Shown here one piece after another: positions 13,485 to 26,790 of a stretch of DNA of 64,000 nt (position 1 is its first letter; each line of letters begins with the position of its first letter). This DNA is from Sipunculus nudus (taxonomy: Eukaryota > Annelida > Sipuncula > Golfingiida > Sipunculidae). The translations under genes were made by a program, and so were the position numbers. The notes under the pieces are model-generated. The model did not search any database. It was not told the origin of the DNA and was given only the letters and a program-made list of their open reading frames with translations. The stretch covers positions 45,895,695 to 45,959,694 of the forward strand of contig CM049316.1 in the NCBI GenBank assembly GCA_026874595.1. Reading direction: 5' to 3'.

Positions 13485-13653
13485 CAGAAGCGGATCCCCC
13501 TTTTTCATCAGAAACAACGTTTTTTTAAGGGCTTCAGACAAAATTTTGCTGCCTGGACCCCCCTTTTTCAGACCTGAGGACCTTTTATTTAGGGTTTTCA
13601 TTTGTCCTCCTGGGTTGGGCCCCCATTTTTCCTAAATCCTGGATCCGCCCCTG
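13485..13653. mobile_element. MITE copy 1, 169 bp, CAGRRGCGGATCC ends
   Basis: Left end CAGAAGCGGATCC and right end GGATCCGCCCCTG are inverted repeats. The flank CTCCG occurs at 13480-13484 and 13654-13658, a perfect 5-bp duplication. The interior is T-rich (CCCCCTTTTTC, GGGCTTCAGAC, CCTGGACC, CCTCCTGGGTTGG) and matches copy 2. Just beyond the right flank is TATACGCCCCTG, which looks like the end of a related element, so this copy may be nested in a relative. Confidence 0.78.
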
Positions 13654-14029
13654 CTCCGTATACGCCCCTGGTTGGCAATATTACTCAAAAAGTTCTCGAC
13701 GGGGTTCGTTGATATTTTCAGGGAAGCTGGATAATGTTAAAGTGTTATACAGATATCTCTTTTATTGTATGAGCACTGTGATTGAGCAGCGCTAGCATTG
13801 TCTGTTGCCATGGCGGCATAGCCCGGCCAACGCGTGGGGTATGAAGTGTAAACACAGCGGTCATGCTAGTCTGGGGCTTTCTCGCCTAGCCGAGCCGGGC
13901 CGGCCCACGTGTGAACCCTGATATGTAGAAACACAGCATTCTTTGTTCGAGATGTTTCCTGTAACTTGTGTACTGTTGGTTCTTTTTAGATTTTTCGGAA
14001 AATAGAAAAATTTCGGCTTGAGGTGAAAG

Positions 14030-14592
14030 AGAATAAATGAGGGGCTGTGTTTTAGAGCAGGAAGAGAAAGGAGAGAAATATTCCAGCGGACACAGAAGAA
14101 TGTAAGTCAGTTTGTGGACATTTTCCGATAACTGCGGCAGATATAGCTTTTCTTCTAAATTTGTAACGGATTTTAATTAGTTTTCAGTTTGCCTTTGGGA
14201 TCACTATCAGAACTTCACTTTTAGGTTACAACAAATTGATTTTATGACTGAACTGGACTGTTATTCTCCGAGAAGATTTATGTGAACTGTTCATATGGAT
14301 TATATGCTTTAAAGGACTTTTGTCGCTGTGGCAGTATCCATGTACTGTACACTTTATTTATATACTTGATTGACTGTTGTACTGTTGTTATATTGTGTAA
14401 TTGTATTGATTTAGTGTATTGTAATGTTAAGATTGTTTTAAGAATAAATTATAATTATTTGTTAACAAAAAACCACTGACTACTTTATTCATTCCCCTAG
14501 ACATTTCACGCTGCCTGGTGTTACAGAATCTGATTTTTTTTATCTCCATTTCGTCACGACTGCGTGATCGGTTGATATAAGGTCCCGTAACA
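14030..14592 (+). mobile_element. LTR-like interspersed repeat, copy 1 (partial)
   Basis: Shares with copy 2 a CCAGCGGACRCA word, CTGTYATTCTCCGAGA, TGTATTGATTTAGTGTATTG, AATAAATTATARTTATTTGT, ACAAAAAACCACTGACT, TTCATTCCCCTAGACATTTC and TTACAGAATCTGATTTTTTT, and ends GGTCCCGTAACA. The 3' half is much better conserved than the 5' half. The left boundary is not visible. Confidence 0.55.
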
Positions 14593-14660
14593 AAAGGAAG
14601 AACTGATCAAATTTTGGGGGTGATCCGGATCATCATGTGGATCCACGAATTGATTTAAGG
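14593..14660 (+). repeat. GATCCGGATC-type repeat fragment
   Basis: GAACTGATCAAATTTTGGGG followed by GTGATCCGGATCATC. This word order looks like a fragment of a widespread invertebrate interspersed repeat that includes family B; the match to B1 here is partial. Confidence 0.35.
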
Positions 14661-17227
14661 TTAAATGCTGCATTTCTAACAATACCATGGGGGGGGGGCG
14701 GTAATGGGATGCTTAGAGGTCTGCGCTATCTGAGTACTTTCTAGTATAAATAATACAGATGCCTGATTGCTGCCCCCGGCATGACACTTCCAGCGCTGTG
14801 CGGCCGGTCACTTCTGGTGACGCTCAATATGAAATCATCGACTGATGACCGTCTGGGCGGCCCAGGCTCATCACTCCACAACTGAATTCTAGTCCATCCC
14901 AGGCGCTGGACTACTGGCCAGTATAAACGTCGTCCTTGACCTTCCGTCCTGGGAATAGGGGACCATCAATTATCATTCGCCTATTTGTCCCTTCGTCCTT
15001 GAGTTTATGACCTTTTCCTGAGACGTAAGTATCCTGAGACGAAACTTGGCTGTACAGACACCGAGGCCTTCACTTGATCCCTAAATAGCCTTTTGCCCTT
15101 GACCTTTTAACCTTTACCAGACCAACGGCTTAACTTAGCCACGCCTATAACAGGAACCATCCGCAACATATGCTGACACTGTCCAGTACACAAATATGTT
15201 ATGTCTGAATGTTAGTACGGAAGCCGTGTTAATCTACACAGTTGCGGTTCATGGCAAGGCGAGGATAAAACATGGCTGATTTCAGTAGCAAGCCAACTTT
15301 CGTGGCTCTGCTTGTCTTAACAACTGATTTTAAATGGCTCGATTTTTTTTCAATTTTTTTTTCTATTTTATTTGAACCAAACTGGTCATATGTTTTAAAT
15401 CTAATACATCATATCTAGCTCTAGTCCTGTAAAACATACCAAATTGATTATCTGTCTTTGGTTGCCAAACTAACTTTAACTAACTTTAACTTTAACTATG
15501 GCCTTCATATATCTATTTCTGTTTTTTGTTTGTTTATCTTTTTGAGAACTGACTTTCTTACCAGCATCAGACTAGGTTGCATAAGGTCGGCTAATTGTAA
15601 CATAATGCAATTTGCCTTGGCTCAAGTCGAATCTCGCTGCATAATGGAATATTGATAATGGAATTAGCATTTTGGAATTGTGAATGCATAATACACATTA
15701 AAATTCAATGTACATCCCTTGTTGGAACAGGTAATCACACATATTATACAGGTCAACCTAAGGGCTGTAGTTAAATCCCTTCCATTAGGTTCATTAGGGT
15801 TCAACACTCTTGCACAAAAAAAACTGCCGCGAGGGCCTTTAAATTTGCATGCATTATTTATATACCCAGAATTTTAGGTCGAAAAGAAATATGCCCTGCA
15901 ATTTATAAAATCATATTTATAGATTTCCAAACCTATTTTTCGCTTTGAGCTTTATATATCCAGCAGTCAGAAAAATCTAAGGACTTCCCGGTCAGCAGAG
16001 AAAATCGGTTCGATTGTTACGTGCATGCAAGGCTCCGCCTTTTAACTCTACCCCTTAAATATTCCATCTGACAGCAGATCTATAGATTCTGCCCCATTGC
16101 ACTCCTATATTCGGACTCAGCGAGGAAGCTATTGATGCTAAGTCATCTATCATGTGTCCTGCCTACTCTATTTAGGTTTGACCACCGGTAACAATTAATC
16201 TGCTTTGATAACATGTGACCTGTGTCACGCACTCAGGGGACAGATCATGGTAGCCAAGAGTACGATGCTATCAGGAAAACCGTACAAGCCTTAGCACGCT
16301 GGTGAAATTAGCAGTTTCCCATGAGTATACAGTGCGCTTGCGGCGAACATATTCGCTCGCCACTGAGAGCAATTGTCGCGCTTTGTGATCACTAATCAAC
16401 ATGTCAATTTCGGTTATTATCGTGAGATTTTCGAACAATTCAGTGGTTGTTGTAATGTAAAACAATTTCTAATTTGTGTCAATGTCTTATAATTCTGATA
16501 TATGTGTTTTGAAAACCAAACCTTTTGGCACTTGTTCGAATTATCTCAAGAGTATTTTCTGAATGTAAGCAGCTCAATTATTTTAAGGAATGTAATAGTA
16601 TTATCAGTTTCAAAGTTATTGTATATGTTTTTTCGCTCACCCAGTGCTGAAACGGTTACAGTTCGTTTCCACTGACATTGTTCTGTGTACATGCGACCAG
16701 AATCGTAGTACCTCGCAATTAACTTTGCATAGGGTGATATATAAAGTGACAGTGTTGATGTTCAATTAAAATCAGCGTTTTCACACTATATGGTCAATCT
16801 CTTCATTCTTTACTTAATATTTGGGAAAGGCAAGCAAGAAGATCCAGATATTTTGAAAATAATAAAATGATGAACCATATAATGTTAAAAAATGTAAGAT
16901 AAGTAATAGTAAAAGGGAATGACCCGGAAATGTAACGAGTTTAATCGAAATCTACACTAATAGCACTTTAAGCGCCTGTGCTATAAACCAGTTAAAAAAC
17001 TTACCTTCTCTGACATTTTATTAAGAAGTGTGTAATTTTCTAGAAACACGCCCTGCCTAGTTATACGTCTCTTATTAGTGGTGAATAATCTAAGACAGGC
17101 AGGCATATTAAGGATAAATGTTTGAATTTTGTTTACTTACAATCAGGGTCTTCTTGAAGATAAATACGTTCTGAACAAGACACCCTGAATAAAGATTTAA
17201 TAATGAGTATATAAATAAACTAGAAAT
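14661..17227. other. No gene recognised
   Basis: 14761-15160 is richer in GC than its surroundings, with CCTTGACCTT and GACGAAAC words that suggest an old dispersed repeat. A short CTAACTTTAA repeat lies at 15468-15500. The rest is plain AT-rich DNA. Confidence 0.35.
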
Positions 17228-17530
17228 AGGATTTTGCAGGAATGCAGGCCTTCACGGGTGGTCCTTCTTGTGGGATGCTCCCCAAAAGTGTTTGCATTTT
17301 CTTATGCAGCCAATATATTCCCAGGATCATTCAAGCCTAAACGACTCTAAATTTGTAAATGTTCCTGGAAGTCCTTTCTGGTCCATTATCATGAGGCAAT
17401 CAATTCTTCCATCACCCATTCCTGAAATGCCCTGAAAAGATTCCGTTCACGACTGCCTGAATTATTGTGTGAACAAACACACAATCACAAACGCACACAC
17501 ACAGACACAAAACACATACACACAGGAACA
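17228..17530 (-). repeat. Interspersed repeat B, copy B2
   Basis: On the minus strand it reads GTGTTTGTTCACACAATAAT, CGTGAACGGAATC, CAGGGCATTTCAGGAATGGG, GGGGAGCATCCCACAAGAAGG and GCCTGCATTCCTGCAAA, matching copy B1 from end to end with local rearrangement. Confidence 0.6.
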
Positions 17531-18002
17531 GGAGGTTAACGCTTATCCTCCTGGCCGAGGCAACACATGCATAATGTCGGAGTTTTGTAGTTCTCCCAAG
17601 TCGAAACGTCAGGTTGTGCTTAGCGGACCATGTCCACGTTTGACACCGTACAATGAGCATTGACTTAATTCTAGCGACAACTGTCACTGAACACAATCAT
17701 GATAAACTGATTATTAACAAGGAAAATTGTGACATAGGTGACTGTAAACAGTAAAAAAATAATAAAAGAAACCAAAAATAAAAAATATCAATATGATTAA
17801 CACATGATTTCGATTGAGTCAGTAAAATTTTTATACAGTTATAATTTTATGCTTGGGACAATGCATAATATAGGCGTGACACACAATGGGAACGCCCTGT
17901 TACCTAGAGCCATTTCGGCTCTGACATAAAAAAGACAATGACCAGCACATATTCTGTCAGACTGCCTTTATATTCTGTAACGAGGAACGCACCTTAAGGC
18001 TC

Positions 18003-18370
18003 GATGAGGATGGAAATATTTTTGTAATTTTTTTATATCTCATGGCTACAATTACGCTGCCACTTGATATAAACCAGACCAAATGTTAGCTTTTTTAGTA
18101 TACTGCATGGTAAACAACACGTACCATGAGCGAGAAAAAAGTCCGTTTTAACTTAGCATATTGGTAAATTTCTGTGCATGTTTGTTGAATTTCCGACCAC
18201 ATGAAAAAAAGCATAGCTCGCATGGCTCGGTTACTAGACATCAGCCAACTTTTACGCGATACAGGAAATGACTTGTTACCATAGAGACGGAGTTTAAGTT
18301 TGAGTTGTGAGTTCAAATGTATTTTTTTTTGTTTTGATTCATCATTCGGACCGGTTACGTGTCGACTATT
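18003..18370 (+). repeat. Interspersed repeat A, copy A2
   Basis: Second copy of the element at 6705. The spelling has drifted, with an extra A-rich insertion near 18205. Its right end runs into the 46-bp minisatellite: the last shared block GGACCGGTTACGTG is also the start of the minisatellite unit. Confidence 0.6.
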
Positions 18371-18556
18371 GAAATGTTTTGGCTTCTTGGTTCGGACCGG
18401 TTACGTGTCGACTATTGAAATGTTTTGGTTTCTTGATTCGGACCGGTTTCGTGTCGACTATTGAAATGTTTTGGCTTCTTGGTTCGGACCGGTTACGTGT
18501 CTACTACTGAAATGTTTTGGCTTCTTGGTTCGGACCGGTTACGTGTCGACTATTGG
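18345..18556. repeat. 46-bp minisatellite, about 4.6 copies
   Basis: The unit begins TTCGGACCGGTTACGTGTCG and continues through GACTATTGAAATGTTTTGGC to TTCTTGG. It recurs at 18345, 18391, 18437, 18483 and 18529. Copies are nearly identical, so the expansion is recent. Confidence 0.9.
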
Positions 18557-18664
18557 CGTAGCGCGAGTGAGCGTTTCCCGTGATTTTAGGATTAAGTTGA
18601 CTCAGAACTTTTTGGCCGCTGTTACGAATTGTCAAATTTCGTATATGTCATAAGAAACTTTTAA

Positions 18665-19030
18665 GTCCAGCGTACACTTTACGAAATTTGGTAACGAAAC
18701 GAAATCCAGGCTTCTTGACTTCCTATCGCTTCATACATGTTGGAATACGATACGGAGTCCTACGATCATGGCTCTGAACCATATCGTATTTTTTTCATGC
18801 ATTCTCCAAAGATGTTCGTATCGTATCTGGCTTCCTATCGTATCGTGTCCAGATTTCATAAAGTGTACATACGGCTTAGGTATACTGGCTTTGTCCTTTT
18901 TCTTGTCGTATCCTTCTTTACATATATATTCTTTTCGTAGCGCATAAAACCAATTTCTTTTACGATACGACGTTGCGAAAGGAAATTACGAAATCGTATA
19001 AAAGTTTCGTAATGTTTACGCCAACTTTAG
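18665..19030. repeat. TTACGAAA/TATCGTAT-rich region with inverted words
   Basis: CAGCGTACACTTTACGAAAT (18667) is partly complementary to TTTCATAAAGTGTACAT (18856), and TTTCGTAATGTTTACGCC recurs at about 19004. Many ATCGTATC words occur between. It may be a decayed foldback element; edges are not clear. Confidence 0.35.
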
Positions 19031-20079
19031 TGACTCATTCCTTGTCATGTCATGCAGGGCCAAATTGGCCGGAATTTCGTACCATTCGATAGCTTTTTTG
19101 TTGGTAGCGCGTCAAGAGATCGATTCGTGGGGAAGGGAACGCCCTTATTTGAATGGCAAGTGTGTGATAGGCCCTTGCCTAGGGCCTCTGGTATACAAGT
19201 ATATATAGCGGCCTTTTAGCAGTAAGTATATATATATTACATGGAGGACAGGTATACGAAATAGCACGTTGCGATGTAATGTGCATGGGAGATTTCATCT
19301 AGAACAGAGACTGGGCCCTGATGACGTTGGCTGGTGCTAGGTGTAACGTCACGGGCAAAATTTAGAAATGACTTAAATCTAGCAATACATGCTGTCTTTA
19401 TTCTTACCTGGAAATTTGGGGCTGACAGTGTTCCAGAAATCTGGAATATTAGTCACAGGGGATTTCCTTGTGTGTGAGACATCACTGCCAAGTTGATATT
19501 GCTCATAGATGTGCCATTATTTTAAAAAAAAATCACATAACCTCATGTTTTTTTAGGAAAAATAAACTGAAAAAAATTTCCTTCAGGAATTTGGTTAATT
19601 TTATGTAATATCTATATTTTAATGTTTATAGCCAATTTCGATATATGATTTTATAATGAGATTTGGAATACGTTTGCTTGACATGAACACACAGCGGATT
19701 AAATGAGATCGGACCGGACTTGTATCCGATAGACTATAGTCTCAATCCTGAGCGATCCTGCATGGCCATATCAAAATGGTTTGATATTTCAGGACTGGTC
19801 CTGGGTACAGTCCGGTCTGAATCGGTTCTGATTACGGCAGTTTTAGGACTATAGCCAGTACCGGAAGTTTATCATTGTATGTGTGCTAATTGCATGTGTG
19901 TTTCCTTACAAATGTATTCATAGAGCCCTTGCGATATCGTTTTCTCAGCCATAACGTTGTGTGACGAACCTTTGTCCCACTGAATGTTTCCCTTGCCTCA
20001 ATATCGTTATCTTGTATCTTACATGCCATAATAATATAGCAAATCAATGCGTCGGTGATGTAGGACAATTTTAGAGAGT
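19031..20079. other. No gene recognised
   Basis: A cluster of GGACCGGA, CAGTCCGG and GGACTATAG words at 19700-19860 may be a decayed repeat; otherwise nothing. Confidence 0.35.
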
Positions 20080-20480
20080 TGGAGTTCTGGACTCGGACTT
20101 GTACTAGGACTTGGAGGTAGGGACTCGAAAAAGCAGGCCAAGTCCATCTCGAGTTCAACAGAAGAAAACCTCACATTATAAAGACTTATGTATAAGTAAA
20201 CCTGCGAGCTGCTAAAAGAATATTACTAAATAATTGCACTATATGTACCAAGCTTCGGTTAACATCAAGAATATAAATGAAATTAAACATTATAGTAAAA
20301 ACATGCATGTGTGAACTACCTTCAAAATATCTATATGATAATCTGAAATTTCCTTTTTGCATTTGAACATATATATTGGACTCGGGATTGGACTTGGGTT
20401 CCAAATTAATCGGACTTGAAGTAAGTGGACTCGGACTCGGACTAGGATTTGGACTCGGATGGCGCGGACTCGACTACATA
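20080..20480. repeat. Two clusters of GGACTCGGACTT-type words
   Basis: Cluster one at 20090-20155 (GGACTCGGACTTG, GGACTTGGAGG) and cluster two at 20380-20475 (GGACTCGGGATTGGACTTGG, GGACTCGGACTCGGACTAGG). They flank about 220 bp of AT-rich DNA, so this may be one repeat with an insertion. Confidence 0.5.
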
Positions 20481-21681
20481 AGGCCTAATACAATGCGTTT
20501 TCTGTAGTTTCCATTCTAGTTCAAAACGCCCTCATTTCGAATTAGCTTGCGAAAATCATGTGGGGGAATCAGAGAAAACGATTCAGTTATCAGGGGTAAA
20601 CGATGGGCAGAGAGAAAGTGGCGGCGGACTGTGCAACTCGGTCCTATTGCTATCTCGCCGCTCTGTGCACGGCCTGATTAAACGGGGCTCTGATATTTTA
20701 TTTTAACATACCAGGAAATCGATCATGGTTTAAGGACAGCATTCTCAGTGGCCTAGTTATAGATTCGAAACGCCAGGTTTCGGCTCTCATAATTAAGCTG
20801 CCTTATTAAATTCCAGCCTTGATCTCACCGGGAAATGGAACATTATACGCTTCAAGTATTTCAATTATGAAGCAGACACAAATCCACAGTGATCCATTTC
20901 TAATTTGAAATTATTGGTGCACCTGTCCAGATACATTGATCAGAATGAATAAAAACCTAAATTTTCATAATAAAACCTGAGGAATATATATATGATATAA
21001 GCGCGCTGAACGAGCAAAAGCGAAATGATCGCTGACGCTTATAGCTGACTTTTAACTCGGCTCAGCTGTACAAACTCCCAGAAACAGCATACCGGGGAAA
21101 TTAGTCAATTTCAGCAAAGCAAACCTATTGCTTTGAGGTTCTGCCCCTGTTGCAATCCAGGGACTCTATTGGGACAGGACGGCTCTCGGAAATGTTATGT
21201 ACAAAACTAACAGAGGAAGCCAAACTGACGTGGCGGGATGCATGCTGTAGAGCAACTGTATATACATGGAATGTTGACAATGGACGTGAAGTTTCAAAGG
21301 ACATCCGCTATTTTAACACTAATTCGGAACAAACTAATAGCTCTGAAACCAATGTACAATATTTTCCGCTCTCATCGTCGACTTGTAATTTGCTAAAAAG
21401 GGCAATGGTCCCTATAGGGAATTACGAAGCTGCTTTGATAAATGTAATCATAGTACGTTCGTTTTAGCTGATGATATTGATTTCCTCGTGAGAGAATGGG
21501 TCATCACATCCTCGGGAGCGATATTTATCATCACAAAGGACCGGGTCGGATTTTAAATATCCTGGGTGGCTGAGAGATGCACTAAAACGTTTTCTTACCG
21601 TACTTCAAAAGTAATTATAGGCATACTTTTTTCGCAGGGCTTAGTGGAAGAACAGCATGATGAAGTTACCCTGTAAAATAG

Positions 21682-21870
21682 ATAATAATAATAATGGTAA
21701 TTATAATAATAATAATAATAATAGTAATAATAATGATTATTGTTATTATTATTATTATTTTTTTTTTATATATATTACAATAATATACATTAAAGAAAAA
21801 ATATAATTATAATTATAACAACAACAACAATAATAATAATAAAAAAAATTACTATATTATTTTTATTATT
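21682..21870. repeat. AAT/ATT trinucleotide tract with inverted halves
   Basis: AAT repeats turn into ATT repeats near 21735 and again later, so the tract can self-pair. Poly-T and poly-A runs separate the blocks. Confidence 0.8.
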
Positions 21871-22476
21871 ATAATAATTATTTTTCGCAATGACTGGGAT
21901 TTTTGACGATCTTTAACAGCAGAAGCTAATCCAGGATATTGTTACAGGGAGATGGAGAGGCGGCACAAGGGTAAGGAACATTTCTAACCTCTTCGCTCAA
22001 CAGCTTTATAAATGTACATACAGGTGAATTAAAGATCCCATGCAGAAATATCAAGGCCATATATGTACAGTCGCAATTATCTCCTTTTGACCTAAAATAA
22101 TGTCACTTCTAGGGGCTATCTAAGGTTCTTAGAAAACATTTTTACTAGTCAATCTATATAACCATGCTTGGATTAGTTAATTGAAGCTATAATTAACTCA
22201 CTATATCAGCAACACAATTTAAGATTAAATATAAATGGCAAGTATTAATCTTTAGATTCTACAATCAGAAGTGCAATTTAGATAATCCGAGGGGGTTTCA
22301 GCTCGGTTTTCACTGATAAATTCCTGAAATATTTTTAAATGTAATAAAAATACATTAAAGCACGCTTTCACCACTTTCATATTGATCTTACAATATTTAT
22401 TTCCAAGAACTGCGAATACCAGACATAATTTAAACTCTTGTCACATTTACTAATTATTCATTTAAACCGAATTCTT

Positions 22477-22499
22477 TATATATATATATATATATATAT
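22477..22499. repeat. (TA)n microsatellite
   Basis: About 11 TA repeats. Confidence 0.85.
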
Positions 22500-23344
22500 T
22501 GACTGAATTGACAAAATGATATATATTTAGATATCTTTAATATTCTTTTAGCAGGGAAGTTTGCTGGTACAATCAAATATGGATTAGTAAGTGTTTGATC
22601 GCAAATATATTATTTTTTTCGCAAAATTGTGACGCGACAGAGTGTGACTGTCCATGGACTGTTAGTGTAGTAAGTATATCGTAACTGGAAGCTCAGAAAA
22701 AGTCACAGGCACAAAGTGTTCTCAATACTATGGCCATAACGTATTGCTTGAAATGAAAAATTGAACTAATACATTTTCTGTCACATAATACAAGTATATT
22801 TGCAATACATATTCATTATAGTCCATGTTATATGTGAAAAATAAAATTGCAAGTCATAGTAAATTAATTCTGCTCTTCTTATACTTATATATAAGTTGGT
22901 CCACCTTTGTCCTCAATGTTCTCTAAAGCCGTGGTACGTTTTGGCTCTGTGCTATACCTCATTTAAAGTTTACTGTTCCCGCAGTGACCTCGCTGATATT
23001 AGAATGAATAAATTTAATGTTACTGTACACATAATTTTGTCTAATGAGTGATTTTGCGTGATTAAAAAAATGCATGGAGGTTACCATGAAAAAGAACAGA
23101 ACTGCCTTCGGCAAGGACGGAATGCATGCGCTAAGATTAAGGTCTCTTGTTCATATATCAATATAACACCCTGCTGTCAGTGACGGATTTTAGCATGTTT
23201 TACCCAGTCACTGACCCACTTGCATGGCCAGTAAATGTGAAAAACATGTGACTCTCGATCCGTTGGCACTCATTTCTTCTATCAAGTTATCACTAATAGA
23301 ACCCCGCCCTTTTAATGCTTTTCAACTTTAACTACATAATTTAT

Positions 23345-23550
23345 ACTCCCAACAAAACATTTATTCCTTAGTTTAATTAGTTTCCCACATTAAATACATC
23401 AGTTGGTCCTTACCAAACACTTGTTCCTTACTTATAGTGGTTTTCATCTTAAATGCATCATTAAATCCCTACAAATACATTACATGTATTCTTTACTTTG
23501 ATTGGTTTCCCACCTTAAATACATCATTTAGTCAATATACAAAACATCTT
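23345..23550. repeat. Degenerate tandem repeat, about 62-65-bp unit, three copies
   Basis: Units share ACATTTATTCCTTA, TTAGTTTCCCACATTAAATAC and ATCAGTTGGTCCTTACCAA, with later copies spelt ACTTGTTCCTTAC and GGTTTCCCACCTTAAATAC. Located at about 23354, 23417, 23482 and partly 23541. Confidence 0.65.
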
Positions 23551-23644
23551 TTAGAATTTTCAGTCTCTTTTTTATCTACCGTCTACCTACTGACAATAGG
23601 TGTCAGTTGAAATGTTATACAACATCACCGCACACTGGCCTATT

Positions 23645-23765
23645 CAGGGGTGGATATAGAATTTAGGGAAAGGAGGGGTCCAATGACAAAGCCTTAAAAA
23701 AGTCCCGAGGTCCGGAAAAATGGTCTGAAACCCTTAAGAAATTCCCTCCCTTGGATCCGCTTCTG
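23645..23765. mobile_element. MITE copy 3, 121 bp, opposite orientation
   Basis: Starts CAGGGGTGGATATAG and ends GGATCCGCTTCTG. Flanks are CTATT and CTACT (four of five match). The interior, read on the minus strand, has AAGGGTTTCAGACC, CGGACCTCGGGACTTTTTTAAGG and GGACCCCTCCTTTCCCTAAATT-like stretches, as in copies 1 and 2. It is a shorter and older copy. Confidence 0.65.
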
Positions 23766-25401
23766 CTACTATCAAAGTTTGCATTTTCCAGTTTCTTTCT
23801 TTAAGCTTCATTGCCATAAAACACATTTAACTCATCTTTTTTGTCTCCATACATCAATCTTTTCCTTACGTGTCTAACAATAACTAGAAAGGCTTTGTTT
23901 TAGCTCGAAAAACAGGTATCCCTCCTTATGAGCCATCCCAAAACAAAGCGGTAGAAAGATGCACTATCTCAAAACAATTATTTCAGATTTGAGCAGATCT
24001 GACCTTGAAATCAAGGTCAAGGTCACTCCTCCCATATATTGGCAGAGAGAACTGGTGTGTCAAATTTGGCCTTGAAGATGAAGGTCAAGCTCGATATTTT
24101 CACTGTTATTTACCATTACCCTCTTATTACTAATGCATTACTGATTTTCAATGACTGGAGGGTTTATCGTTCAAGTTTTAACTGTTCATACAGACAGCTT
24201 TTGGTTGATGATCGACAGTATTTAGATTGCTGTTACATTAATATGACGAAGAGTACATGCAATTTAAACGAATACCACAGCATATTACCTCTAACCTTAT
24301 CCTGATAGGGGTCCCTGTCTATTCTATTGAAGTAAGGGTTCTTTTATTCGTATTGATATCGTGTGTTCAAGTGAGAAAAAGAGAAATTCTACTAAAAAGT
24401 ATAAATATGTTGATTTCTTCCATATTTAAGATAGTGATATAATGATAAGCAAGCTGAGTATGTGGTGGATATATTATAATACTATCAGATGCAAAGTTTA
24501 CGAATCATTTTCATGGCAAAGTCATCAATTAAGTCAAAGAAATTCTGTTAACGTACAAATGCATTAAAAATGACTTCCATTTGGGGTCCAATAACTATAT
24601 GTATATTATACATTGACATCGAAAACATTTAAGGGAAAACCAAACCTAGGAAAACATTCTTCGATGATCATAAACAGATGTAGGTCTATATGTAATGACT
24701 TGAAAAAAGGGAAAATTACATGAATACTCTAATCAGCTTTAATTAATCAAAAGAAATCATTAAATGGATTGAATCCATACAATTTTTGTTTTCTGCGGGA
24801 ACCATTGAAACGGTTGGTCTTTGGAGTACTTATATACGCCCCCCACACACACAAGATTTCCATATTACCAATAAAATCGTTTATTGGCTTATTGTCCGTA
24901 ATTACTGCACTGGCCATAAAAATCTCTACGTAAAACCCTGATCCCAGAGCACGGACCCAAGAAATCAACATTCAATCTGTCCTTGATTTTTGCTAAACGG
25001 GAAATGTTCAGATGCATTATGGGAAATAAAGTGACACAAGGAATATGACGAACAGTATAACCATAAATATTAAATAGTACCGGCGATATACAAAATAAAT
25101 AATATATTTAAATATAAACAAACAAATTACAGCAATGAATTTTAAGGGAAAAAAGAGGGCCCCCTAAAAACTATTTTAAAAGATTTAAGCACCTTATTTC
25201 GGTTTGAACATTTTCCTTATTTTTCAATATCTGAATTGCAATGCACATTCTAAGAAAAGACGGGGGGAGGGGGGTGATTGCATTAACTTTTTCACCCATA
25301 TGCCCAGGTTCATGCATAGGGAATAACAAACAACTTAAATTGTGTTTCTAATTTCATGTAAAAGTAAGCAGTGCTTCAAAAGTTATCACGTCTACAGGAA
25401 C

Positions 25402-25430
25402 GGGGGGGGGGGGGGGGGGGGGGAGGGGGG
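25402..25430. repeat. Poly-G tract
   Basis: G run of more than 20 bases, broken by one A. Preceded by CTACAGGAAC, possibly a worn transposon end. Glycine-rich frames across it are artefacts. Confidence 0.85.
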
Positions 25431-26754
25431 CATAAAATTGAGTTCGAAAATTGTCCAAAAGAAAAAGCCAAACGTAAGGCTCTCAACAAGAAAGACAACA
25501 GAACTAAATTTTGGCCAAAAAATATAGCTCATGGTCCACCACTGGGGAGCCTCACGTTAATTGATTTCGTTACCATCTGCCTGGTTGCTAGGCTACGAAG
25601 CCTTGACGATTCACCAGTTCTATCCCGGTGTCTCAGTGGACCATGGTCCAGGCAGGTCATACAGCACGGAGTTATTCAGTAACTTAGTAATTGGCACATA
25701 CAAACTGATGTTTATGTATGATTTGGCGTTCACAGGATATTATTTGTGTGATTCATTTAGTACTGGGAGCTCAAATTAATAAATCATGCACCCTTGTGAG
25801 TTATACAGGATGACCCATCACAAATTGCAACAGATATTATTTTGTTACCATTCGTCTCGGAAATGCCTCTTGATGCACATATGAAAAGTCTAGCAAATTA
25901 TATTCATGAGTTGAACAATGCTTAATTTTCATAAACCTAATATCGCCGCCAGGGGCAGTTTCTGACTCAGATTATCCGCCTTTAGCTGTACTTTAACAGG
26001 GCACAAATCATAAAAGCTGAACCTAGGGATTTTTTTTTACTTAAACTTGGAGAGGTTCTGGTCAAATTTCCCAGAAATCCACAGAATGAGTTCACCGTGA
26101 CCAAAATTCCGCGAGCTAAATGACAAAAACATGATTTTGAGCACCCTGAAAGCAAGACACTTTTTGAGTATACGAGAGTGCTGAACAAATATCGTGTGCC
26201 AGATTATAAAATTGAATTATGTGCTCCATTTACACCTATATGAAGTTAGAATGCAAAGTATGAACATATTGAAGCACCACAAAAGTTAAGACGCTTGGCA
26301 GTAAAGATACAAACAAAATGGCAGATTTCTCAATTAAATCGCCAGCTGTCATCACAAACTGTACAGACATATTCATAATGGGACCAATATGCAAAATATA
26401 CTTTTTGTGGTGCCACCCATGTTGACCTTCTTAATGCAATCCAAAATAATTCTTTCAGGTCAGCTTTATAGGCATGAGTAATTAAACCCTGGTTAACCTA
26501 GTCATCAGTTCTGATCATTTGTTGGTTGGTTCATACCGTAAGACTGGCTGTCCATCTGTTATTATCTTTCCATTTATATGATCATAAGACTATAGCTAGT
26601 TAATATAAAATGATGTGTGCTATAGTTTTTCAAATTAAATCTGTTGATTAAATGTAAATATTATGATCGGTCTCTTCGAGAACGTGTGTACCAATGAATG
26701 CATGGTCCAAAAAAATTATTTGAGTTATTGCTATAACTGATATATGATGATTAG

Positions 26755-26755
<1 letters not shown>

Positions 26756-26789
<34 letters not shown>
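26756..26789. repeat. (GT)n microsatellite
   Basis: About 16 GT repeats. Confidence 0.92.

Positions 26790-26790
<1 letters not shown>

Larger units (their letters stand above)
20481..23344. other. No gene recognised
   Basis: Contains the AAT/ATT and TA tracts listed separately. An open frame at 21150-21467 (105 codons) starts after a long non-coding stretch, has no recognised motif and no clear splice partners. Confidence 0.35.

Noticed and set aside
25797-26260. Mariner-like element starting at CAGGATGACCCATC
   Set aside because: Only one end resembles mariner-type termini; no inverted partner or TA duplication was found.
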